From contig JBJOQB010000210.1 of the NCBI GenBank assembly GCA_046050125.1, positions 1 to 9,476 on the forward strand: a DNA stretch of 9,476 nt. The letters run 5' to 3'. A program made the position numbers and the translations under genes. This document shows positions 1 through 6,630 of the stretch, in pieces (the stretch's first letter is position 1; every line of letters starts with the position of its first letter). Below the pieces are notes generated by a model. It worked only from the letters and a program-made list of their open reading frames with translations, did no database searches and had not been told where the DNA came from. Source of the stretch: JAHFQJ01 sp046050125. GTDB lineage: Bacteria > Pseudomonadota > Gammaproteobacteria > Burkholderiales > Burkholderiaceae.

Positions 1-3
1 AAA

Positions 4-3000
4 ATGAAAGCATTATTAGACTTATTTAAGCAAACTCAACAAAATGAACAGTTTGATGCAATTAAAATTAGTTTAGCATCTCCTGAAAAAATTCGTTCTT
101 GGTCGTATGGTGAAGTAAAAAAACCTGAAACCATTAACTATCGTACATTTAAACCTGAAAGAGATGGTTTATTTTGTGCAAAAATTTTTGGGCCAATTAA
201 AGATTATGAATGCTTATGTGGTAAATATAAGCGTTTAAAACATCGTGGCGTAATATGCGAGAAATGTGGCGTAGAGGTTACTTTATCTAAAGTACGTCGT
301 GAACGCATGGGGCATATCGATTTGGCTACACCTGTTGCACATATTTGGTTCTTAAAAAGCTTACCATCTCGTTTAGGTATGGTATTAGATATGGCTTTAA
401 GAGATATTGAAAGAGTACTATATTTTGAGGCATATGTAGTAGTGGAAGGTGGTTTGACCCCATTAAAAGCAGGTCAAATCATGAGCGAAGAAGACTATAT
501 AGCTAAATGTGAAGAATATGGCGAAGGTGAATTTGATGCAATTATGGGTGCAGAAGGTATTAAACAACTTCTTGCCAATATTGATATAGAAAGAGAAGTT
601 CAAACCCTACATCAAGATTTAGAGCAAACAAGTAGTGATGCAAAAATTAAGAAAATTGCAAAACGCTTAAAAGTTTTAGAGGCATTCCAACGTTCTGGAA
701 TTAAGCCAGAATGGATGATTATGGACGTAATTCCTGTATTACCTCCTGAGCTACGCCCATTAGTTTCATTAGATGGTGGTCGTTTTGCTACATCTGATTT
801 AAATGACTTATACCGTAGAGTTATTAACCGTAACAATCGTTTACGTCGTTTATTAGAATTAAGAGCTCCTGAAATTATTGTACGTAATGAAAAACGTATG
901 TTGCAAGAAGCTGTAGATTCATTAATGGATAATGGTCGTCGTGGTAAGGCGATGACAGGTGCAAACAAACGCCCATTAAAATCATTAGCTGATATGATTA
1001 AAGGTAAGGGTGGTCGTTTCCGTCAAAACTTATTAGGTAAACGTGTAGACTACTCTGGTCGTTCTGTAATTGTAGTAGGTCCAACACTAAGGCTACATCA
1101 ATGCGGTTTACCAAAATTAATGGCATTAGAATTATTCAAGCCATTTATTTTTAATAAATTAGAAGAGCAAGGAATTGCTACAACAATTAAAGCAGCTAAA
1201 AAAGAAGTTGAAAACCAAACAGCAGCAGTATGGGATATTTTAGAAGATGTAATTAAAGAACATCCTGTATTATTAAATCGTGCTCCAACATTACATAGAC
1301 TGGGTATTCAAGCATTTGAGCCTGTATTAATTGAAGGTAAAGCCATTCAGTTACACCCATTAGTTTGTGCGGCATTCAATGCTGACTTTGACGGTGACCA
1401 AATGGCTGTTCACGTTCCTTTATCTTTAGAAGCACAATTAGAAGCTCGTACATTAATGATGGCATCAAATAACTTGCTATTTCCAGCGAGTGGCGACCCA
1501 TCAATCGTACCATCTCAAGATATTGTACTTGGTTTATACTATTTAACACGTGATAAAATTAATGGTTTAGGCGAAGGTATGGTTTTTGCAAGTACTGCTG
1601 AAGTACGTCGTGCTTATGACACTCGCCAAGTTGAATTAGGTGCACACATTAAGGTAAGAATTACTGAATATTTACTAACAAATAAAGATGCAAGAGGAGA
1701 TGAAAAATTCACTCCAAGAACAAGATTAGTAAGCACAACAGTAGGTAGAGCTATTCTTTCTGAAATTTTACCTAAAGGTTTAGAGTTTGATAATATTAAC
1801 AAAACTCTTAAAAAGAAAGAAATTTCTAAATTAATAAATTCAGCATTCAGACGTTGTGGATTACAAGCTACAGTTGATTTAGCTGATAACTTAATGCAAA
1901 CAGGTTTTACATTTGCAACACGTGGTGGGATTTCAATTTCGATTGCAGATATGTTAATTCCAAATGTAAAAGAAGGAATTATTAATCAAGCTGCACAAAA
2001 AGTGAAGGAATATGACAAACAGTATTCTTCAGGTTTAATTACAAATCAAGAACGTTACAATAACGTAGTAGACATTTGGGGTTCAACATCTGATGCTGTA
2101 GGTAAAGCCATGATGGAACATATCTCTAAACAAGATTTAGTAGATAGAAAAGGTAACACCGTAAAACATGAATCTTTCAATGCAATTTATATGATGGCGG
2201 ATTCAGGTGCTAGGGGTTCTGCAGCTCAGATTAGACAGTTAGCTGGTATGCGTGGTCTTATGGCGAAACCAGATGGCTCAATTATTGAAACACCAATTAC
2301 TGCTAACTTTAGGGAAGGTCTAAACGTATTACAGTACTTTATTTCAACCCACGGTGCACGTAAAGGTTTGGCGGATACAGCTTTAAAAACAGCTAACTCA
2401 GGTTACTTAACTCGTCGTTTAGTAGATGTTACACAAGATTTAGTAGTAACAGAAGATGATTGTGGCACAGGTAATGGTGTAGCAATGAAAGCATTAATTG
2501 AGGGTGGTGAAGTAGTTGAGGCATTACGTGATAGAGTATTAGGTCGAGTTGCTTTAGTTGATATTGTAAATCCAGAAAATCAAGAAACAGCTATTGAGGC
2601 TGGTACTTTATTAGATGAAGATTTAGTAGATTTAATTGATAACTTGGGTATTGATGAAGTAAGAGTACGTACTCCATTAACTTGTGAAACACGCCATGGT
2701 TTATGTGCTAAATGTTATGGTCGTGATTTAGGTCGAGGTGGTTTAGTAGATTCAGGCGAATCAGTAGGTGTAATTGCTGCTCAATCAATTGGTGAGCCAG
2801 GAACACAGTTAACGATGCGTACGTTCCACATTGGGGGTGCGGCTTCAAGGGCAGCTGTTGTTTCAAGTATCGAAGCTAAATCTAATGGTAATATTTTACT
2901 AGAAAATGGTATTCGTATTGTTAAAAATGCTAAAGATGAACAAATTGTTATTTCTCGTTCAGGCGAAGTAGTAATTAGCGATGATAATGGTAGAGAACGT

Positions 3001-4533
3001 GAACGCCATAAAATTCCATATGGTGCAACCCTTTTAGTAAAAGGTGACCAAGCAATTAAAGCTGGTACACAATTAGCAAATTGGGATCCATTAACTCGCC
3101 CAATTATTACAGAGCATACAGGTACAATTCGTTTCGAAAATATTGAAGAAGGTGTAACTGTAGCTAAGCAAGTTGATGAAGTAACAGGTTTATCTACATT
3201 AGTAGTGATTGACGGTAAACGCCGTAGTACAAGTTTAAAAAATGTAAGACCTCAAGTTAAGATTATTGATGAAAAAGGCAAGGAAATAAAAATTCCAGGT
3301 ACAGACCATTCTGTAACAATTTCATTCCCTGTTGGTGCATTAATTACAGTAAAAGATGGGCAACTTGTAGGAATTGGTGAGGTTTTAGCACGTATTCCAA
3401 CTGAATCACAAAAAACACGTGATATTACAGGGGGTCTCCCAAGGGTTGCTGAATTATTTGAAGCACGTTCACCAAAAGATGCTGCAATTTTAGCTGAAGT
3501 AACAGGTACAGTTTCATTTGGTAAAGATACTAAAGGTAAACAACGTCTAGTTATTACTGATTTAGATGGCGAAACACATGAATTTTTAATTGCAAAAGAT
3601 AAGCAAGTATTAGTACATGATGGGCAAGTAGTTAATAAAGGTGAAATGATTGTAGATGGGCCTGCTGACCCACATGATATCTTAAGATTAAAAGGTATTG
3701 AAGAATTAGCTCGTTACATTGTTGATGAAGTACAAGATGTATACCGTCTGCAAGGCGTGAAGATTAATGATAAACATATCGAAGTAGTTGTTCGTCAAAT
3801 GTTACGCCGTGTTCAAATTTCTGATGCTGGCGATACAGGATTTATCCCTGGGGAACAAGTAGAGCGTTCAGAAATGTTAATCATGAATGAGCAAATGATA
3901 AATGAAGGTAAACGTCCATGTAGTTATATTAATTTATTACTTGGTATTACAAAAGCATCATTATCTACGGATTCATTCATCTCAGCTGCTTCATTCCAAG
4001 AAACAACTCGAGTATTAACTGAAGCTGCGATTATGGGTAAAGTAGACGATTTACGTGGTCTAAAAGAAAACGTAATTGTAGGTCGTTTAATTCCAGCAGG
4101 AACTGGTTTGGCATATCATAGAGCAAGAAAAGCAAAAGAAGCGGAAGATAAAAACAAATTCAATTCTTTAATGCAACAAGACTTGCAAAATGAAGATACA
4201 GCTGCATTAGTAACATCAGTATTTGGCGACAGATTTGTAGCTGATGATGGCGAAGCTAAAGCACAAGCATCACGTTCATCTAGATTAGATATTTCTGAAA
4301 TTTTCAGAGATAGCATAATTGATGATAGAGAAGAAGGTGAAGATGGAGAAAGCTTAAGACCTAATAATTATGATGATAATTCTGGTTCAGGCAGTAAATC
4401 TAATTTCTCTGCTTTAAGCCAAGCACTTGGTCAAATGTTAGGTGAAATAGATTTAGAAAATGAAGATGGAGAGAGTGATATTGATGATTCTTCATTGAAT
4501 GACGGTAGTGATGATAATTATAATGATGAATAA
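4..4533 (+). CDS. rpoC: DNA-directed RNA polymerase subunit beta'
   Basis: This is the catalytic beta' subunit of RNA polymerase, which forms the active-site cleft with beta and binds sigma, DNA and omega. Visible motifs: the N-terminal zinc site C70, C72, C85, C88, at the same positions as in E. coli; the catalytic motif NADFDGD at 459-465, with Mg-binding D461, D463 and D465; the second zinc site C820, C894, C901, C904; and the trigger-loop start around QLTMRTFHIGG (935-945, with M938, R939, H942). The loop resumes at about 1134 (TESQKTRDITGGLPR), so the region between (about 948-1133) is the SI3-type insertion known from proteobacteria. The length is 1509 residues against about 1407 in E. 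coli; the extra is a C-terminal acidic tail. The start matches the family N-terminus, but only three bases precede it, so its ribosome site and the upstream gene (usually rpoB) are not visible. Identity is certain; nothing suggests a frameshift. Confidence 0.98.
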   Translation: MKALLDLFKQTQQNEQFDAIKISLASPEKIRSWSYGEVKKPETINYRTFKPERDGLFCAKIFGPIKDYECLCGKYKRLKHRGVICEKCGVEVTLSKVRRERMGHIDLATPVAHIWFLKSLPSRLGMVLDMALRDIERVLYFEAYVVVEGGLTPLKAGQIMSEEDYIAKCEEYGEGEFDAIMGAEGIKQLLANIDIEREVQTLHQDLEQTSSDAKIKKIAKRLKVLEAFQRSGIKPEWMIMDVIPVLPPELRPLVSLDGGRFATSDLNDLYRRVINRNNRLRRLLELRAPEIIVRNEKRMLQEAVDSLMDNGRRGKAMTGANKRPLKSLADMIKGKGGRFRQNLLGKRVDYSGRSVIVVGPTLRLHQCGLPKLMALELFKPFIFNKLEEQGIATTIKAAKKEVENQTAAVWDILEDVIKEHPVLLNRAPTLHRLGIQAFEPVLIEGKAIQLHPLVCAAFNADFDGDQMAVHVPLSLEAQLEARTLMMASNNLLFPASGDPSIVPSQDIVLGLYYLTRDKINGLGEGMVFASTAEVRRAYDTRQVELGAHIKVRITEYLLTNKDARGDEKFTPRTRLVSTTVGRAILSEILPKGLEFDNINKTLKKKEISKLINSAFRRCGLQATVDLADNLMQTGFTFATRGGISISIADMLIPNVKEGIINQAAQKVKEYDKQYSSGLITNQERYNNVVDIWGSTSDAVGKAMMEHISKQDLVDRKGNTVKHESFNAIYMMADSGARGSAAQIRQLAGMRGLMAKPDGSIIETPITANFREGLNVLQYFISTHGARKGLADTALKTANSGYLTRRLVDVTQDLVVTEDDCGTGNGVAMKALIEGGEVVEALRDRVLGRVALVDIVNPENQETAIEAGTLLDEDLVDLIDNLGIDEVRVRTPLTCETRHGLCAKCYGRDLGRGGLVDSGESVGVIAAQSIGEPGTQLTMRTFHIGGAASRAAVVSSIEAKSNGNILLENGIRIVKNAKDEQIVISRSGEVVISDDNGRERERHKIPYGATLLVKGDQAIKAGTQLANWDPLTRPIITEHTGTIRFENIEEGVTVAKQVDEVTGLSTLVVIDGKRRSTSLKNVRPQVKIIDEKGKEIKIPGTDHSVTISFPVGALITVKDGQLVGIGEVLARIPTESQKTRDITGGLPRVAELFEARSPKDAAILAEVTGTVSFGKDTKGKQRLVITDLDGETHEFLIAKDKQVLVHDGQVVNKGEMIVDGPADPHDILRLKGIEELARYIVDEVQDVYRLQGVKINDKHIEVVVRQMLRRVQISDAGDTGFIPGEQVERSEMLIMNEQMINEGKRPCSYINLLLGITKASLSTDSFISAASFQETTRVLTEAAIMGKVDDLRGLKENVIVGRLIPAGTGLAYHRARKAKEAEDKNKFNSLMQQDLQNEDTAALVTSVFGDRFVADDGEAKAQASRSSRLDISEIFRDSIIDDREEGEDGESLRPNNYDDNSGSGSKSNFSALSQALGQMLGEIDLENEDGESDIDDSSLNDGSDDNYNDE

Positions 4534-4549
4534 TATTCATTATTTAAAC

Positions 4550-4568
4550 TAAGCTAATACTTAGCTTA
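4550..4568 (+). repeat. Small perfect inverted repeat after rpoC
   Basis: TAAGCTAA at 4550-4557 and TTAGCTTA at 4561-4568 are perfect reverse complements around a 3-base centre. This gives an 8-bp hairpin, or 7 bp with a 5-base loop. It starts 17 bases after the rpoC stop and has no T-run behind it, so it is unlikely to terminate on its own. It may protect the 3' end of the message or assist the terminator immediately downstream. The structure is seen directly; its role is inference. Confidence 0.5.
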
Positions 4569-4575
4569 TGCCTAC

Positions 4576-4617
4576 AAGCCTATTTAAGATATAATTTGTC
4601 TTAAGTAGGCTTTTTTT
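4576..4617 (+). terminator. Rho-independent terminator of the rpoC operon
   Basis: The left arm AGCCTATTTAAGA (4577-4589) pairs with the right arm TCTTAAGTAGGCT (4599-4611). This forms a 13-bp stem with a single U-G wobble and a 9-base loop; A4576 and T4612 can add one more pair. Seven T residues run from 4611 to 4617. A GC-containing stem base followed directly by a U-tract is the classic intrinsic terminator form. It lies 43 bases after the rpoC stop and should separate rpoC transcription from the downstream hpnC-hpnD pair. Confidence 0.9.
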
Positions 4618-4637
4618 ATGGGATAGGACGGTCTTAA

Positions 4638-4665
4638 TTACAACAAAAATATGCCAAACTATTAT
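4638..4665 (+). promoter_or_regulatory. Weak candidate promoter for hpnC-hpnD
   Basis: TATTAT at 4660-4665 matches five of six bases of the -10 consensus. TTACAA at 4638-4643, 16 bases upstream, matches only three of six bases of the -35 consensus. Transcription would begin near 4672, giving a leader of under 10 bases before the hpnC ATG at 4679. A perfect TATAAT also occurs at 4590-4595, inside the loop of the rpoC terminator, but has no good -35 partner. Such matches are common by chance in AT-rich DNA. A promoter is expected here because a strong terminator precedes the gene, but the exact position is uncertain. Confidence 0.3.
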
Positions 4666-4678
4666 GGCGTAGATATAT

Positions 4679-5581
4679 ATGAATAAACTAAATAAATTTA
4701 AATATGCGATAAGTAAAATTATCAATAGCGTAAAACATTATGAGAATTTTCCTGTAGCTAGCTTGCTGTTACCAAAGAATTTACGAAATGCGGTACAACA
4801 TATCTATAAATTTGCACGAACCGCAGATGATATAGCAGATGAAGGAAATGATTTGCCTTATGAAAGATTAAAAAAACTCTATGTATATGATAGTTGCTTA
4901 AATGATATTCAAAATAATAATATCCAAAACTTCAAAAGTCATACAGATTTATTTAAAAATCTGCAAAAAACAATCCATAATCATAATTTATCAGTTAAAT
5001 ACTTTCATCATTTAATCCATGCATTTAGACAAGATGTAATAAAAAGTACATATCAAACAAAGCAACAAGTTTTAGAATATTGTACTTATTCTGCAAATCC
5101 AGTGGGTAGAATTTTATTAGAATTATATAAAAAACATGAACAACATAATTTAATTCACAGTGATAATATTTGTACTGCATTGCAGTTGATTAATTTTTAT
5201 CAAGATGTTGCAATAGATTACGCTAAAAATCGTTTTTATTTATCTTATGATATTTTATATGAGCATAATTTCAGTATGGATAATCTAAAAGATTTATGCG
5301 AGTTCTCAAAAAATAATAATCCCAAAAAGCATAATTCTTGGCTTGAATGGCAACAAATGATGTATAACCAAGTACATATTGCACAACAGATGCTTTTGTC
5401 AGGACTACCATTATGTAAAAATCTGCCAAAACGTATGGGTTTAGAACTGAAATGTATGATATATGCAGCAAATACAATTTGTAATAAGCTTCATAAGATA
5501 AATTATAACGTTTTCACAAAACGCCCTGTACTAAAATGGTATGATTGGATTACAATATTGGCTACAACAATTATAAAATAG
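4679..5581 (+). CDS. hpnC: HpnC-like squalene/hydroxysqualene synthase family protein
   Basis: This 300-residue protein belongs to the squalene/phytoene synthase (trans-isoprenyl diphosphate synthase) family. The HpnC signature is near the N-terminus: ENFPVASLLLP at 22-32, then an alpha-helical segment with the first aspartate-rich motif RTADDIADE at 47-55 (D50, D51, D54). The second Mg-binding motif is QLINFYQDVAIDY at 169-181 (D176, D180). The C-terminal part (NVFTKRPVLKWYDW) also looks HpnC-like, so the gene appears complete. In characterised HpnCDE systems HpnC converts presqualene diphosphate, made by HpnD, to hydroxysqualene for hopanoid synthesis. ATG 4679 is the first possible start: the in-frame ATG at 4664 is followed two codons later by a stop at 4670. 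No clear Shine-Dalgarno is seen. The N-terminus is about 15 residues longer than I expect for the family. Base composition looks more AT-rich than rpoC. A C30-carotenoid or other squalene role cannot be excluded from sequence alone. Confidence 0.88.
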   Translation: MNKLNKFKYAISKIINSVKHYENFPVASLLLPKNLRNAVQHIYKFARTADDIADEGNDLPYERLKKLYVYDSCLNDIQNNNIQNFKSHTDLFKNLQKTIHNHNLSVKYFHHLIHAFRQDVIKSTYQTKQQVLEYCTYSANPVGRILLELYKKHEQHNLIHSDNICTALQLINFYQDVAIDYAKNRFYLSYDILYEHNFSMDNLKDLCEFSKNNNPKKHNSWLEWQQMMYNQVHIAQQMLLSGLPLCKNLPKRMGLELKCMIYAANTICNKLHKINYNVFTKRPVLKWYDWITILATTIIK

Positions 5582-5637
5582 TTCAAAGTAAATTCAATAA
5601 ATTTGCTTTAAATAAAAGAATAAATAAAAATCGGAAT

Positions 5638-6483
5638 ATGAACTTAACTCCTAATCAATATTGCCAACAAAAAGTTGCAAATAGCTCAACGAGCTTTTAC
5701 TATAGCTTTTTGCTATTACCTAAAGAAAAAAGACAAGCTATTTTTAGTGTGTATGCTTTTTGTAGAGAAATAGATGATTTAGTTGATGAATGTGATGACC
5801 CACAATTAGCATTACATAAGCTGAATTGGTGGCGACAAGAATTAAGAAGAATATACAATAATCAATCTACACACCCTGTAGGACATGCACTTTTAGAAAC
5901 TATAAAGCAGTATAATCTAAAAAAAGAATGGTTTGATACAATTATTGACGGTATGGAACAGGATTTAAGCCAAAATCGTTATATTGATTTTATTAATTTA
6001 GAGCAATATTGCTGGCGTGTTGCAGGCGTTGTTGGAGTAATTTCAGCACATATATTTGGGTTTAAAAATCCTAAAACGATAGAATATGCTAAAAAACTAG
6101 GCTTATCTTTACAACTTATTAATATCATAAGAGATGTTGGGGAGGATAGTCGTAGAGGTAGAGTATATGTACCAATTAATGATTTACAAACATATAATTT
6201 AAGCGTACAAAGTATATCAACAAATGAGTATTCAGATAATTTCCGTAAATTAATGTCATTTCAAGCACAAAGAGCTTATGATATTTATCAAGATGCAATC
6301 AATACATTACCGCAAGAAGATAGGTCAAATCAAAGAGCAGGTTTGATTATGGGTGCAATCTATAAAAGATTATTAGATGAAATAATTGATGCAGATTATC
6401 AAGTTTTACATCAAAGAATTAGCCTTAGCCCTGCTACAAAATTATGGATTGCAAGTAAGGTATGGTTTTTCTCGCATAAGTAA
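5638..6483 (+). CDS. hpnD: HpnD-like presqualene diphosphate synthase
   Basis: This 281-residue member of the squalene/phytoene synthase family is a paralog of the gene before it. Counting from ATG 5638, it shows the HpnD-type N-terminus TPNQYCQQKVANSSTSFYYSF (4-24, with SSTSFYYSF at 16-24), the first aspartate motif FCREIDDLVDE at 41-51 (D46, D47, D50), and the second motif NIIRDVGEDSRRGRVYVP at 162-179 (D166, D170). Family knowledge predicts condensation of two farnesyl diphosphates to presqualene diphosphate, the substrate for HpnC. The frame is open back to an ATG at 5545 inside hpnC, but those 31 extra residues are Lys/Asn-rich and unlike the family. The ATG at 5638 gives the usual length and N-terminus, so I chose it. 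GGA at 5633-5635 is too close to serve as a normal ribosome site. The gap after hpnC is 56 bases with no terminator, so the pair is probably co-transcribed. Phytoene synthase is the alternative reading, made less likely by the HpnC neighbour. Confidence 0.9.
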   Translation: MNLTPNQYCQQKVANSSTSFYYSFLLLPKEKRQAIFSVYAFCREIDDLVDECDDPQLALHKLNWWRQELRRIYNNQSTHPVGHALLETIKQYNLKKEWFDTIIDGMEQDLSQNRYIDFINLEQYCWRVAGVVGVISAHIFGFKNPKTIEYAKKLGLSLQLINIIRDVGEDSRRGRVYVPINDLQTYNLSVQSISTNEYSDNFRKLMSFQAQRAYDIYQDAINTLPQEDRSNQRAGLIMGAIYKRLLDEIIDADYQVLHQRISLSPATKLWIASKVWFFSHK

Positions 6484-6485
6484 AT

Positions 6486-6511
6486 TATATTGGCTTGCAA
6501 TATACACTTTT
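6486..6511 (+). terminator. Possible weak terminator after hpnD
   Basis: TATATTG at 6486-6492 and CAATATA at 6498-6504 form a perfect 7-bp stem around a 5-base loop (GCTTG), two bases after the hpnD stop. It is followed by CACTTTT, so the U-run is only four to five bases and not directly adjacent. The stem is almost all A-T. It may terminate weakly or only stabilise the hpnCD message. The structure is seen; termination is inference. Confidence 0.35.
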
Positions 6512-6521
6512 AAACAAAGTA

Positions 6522-6550
6522 TTGTAAACTGGCTAAAATATTAGTATTAT
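6522..6550 (+). promoter_or_regulatory. Candidate sigma-70 promoter for secA
   Basis: TTGTAA at 6522-6527 (four of six bases of the -35 consensus) and TATTAT at 6545-6550 (five of six bases of the -10) are separated by exactly 17 bases, the optimal spacing. Transcription would start near 6557, giving a leader of about 75 bases before the secA ATG. A second, weaker arrangement lies just downstream: TTGTAG at 6557-6562 with TATACA at 6579-6584, 16 bases apart. No secM-like leader gene is present upstream of secA. Chance matches are likely in AT-rich DNA, so this is a moderate call. Confidence 0.45.
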
Positions 6551-6630
6551 TACAAATTGTAGCCACATATAGCTATACTATACACTACATATATTTATTC
6601 ACATTCACGCATAATAAAGCATATAAAAAC

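Noticed and set aside
612..968. Open frame of 118 codons on the - strand inside rpoC
   Set aside because: It lies wholly opposite a highly conserved part of rpoC, its translation resembles no family I know, and it is explained by codon bias of the sense gene.
1614..1802. Open frame of 62 codons on the - strand inside rpoC
   Set aside because: It is a short antisense shadow of rpoC with no own signals.
4116..4316. Open frame of 66 codons on the - strand inside the rpoC 3' region
   Set aside because: It is an antisense shadow; the sense strand is a continuous rpoC reading frame.
5271..5477. Open frame of 68 codons on the - strand inside hpnC
   Set aside because: It is an antisense shadow with no ribosome site or promoter signal of its own.
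5545..5637. Upstream start for hpnD at ATG 5545, overlapping hpnC by 37 bases
   Set aside because: The 31 added residues are Lys/Asn-rich and unlike the HpnD N-terminus, whereas ATG 5638 gives the expected family start and length.
6484..6630. Possible small gene or RNA between hpnD and secA
   Set aside because: The stretch is AT-rich with no credible coding frame, and no tRNA-like or conserved structured RNA pattern was recognised; promoter-like boxes and one small hairpin account for what is visible.
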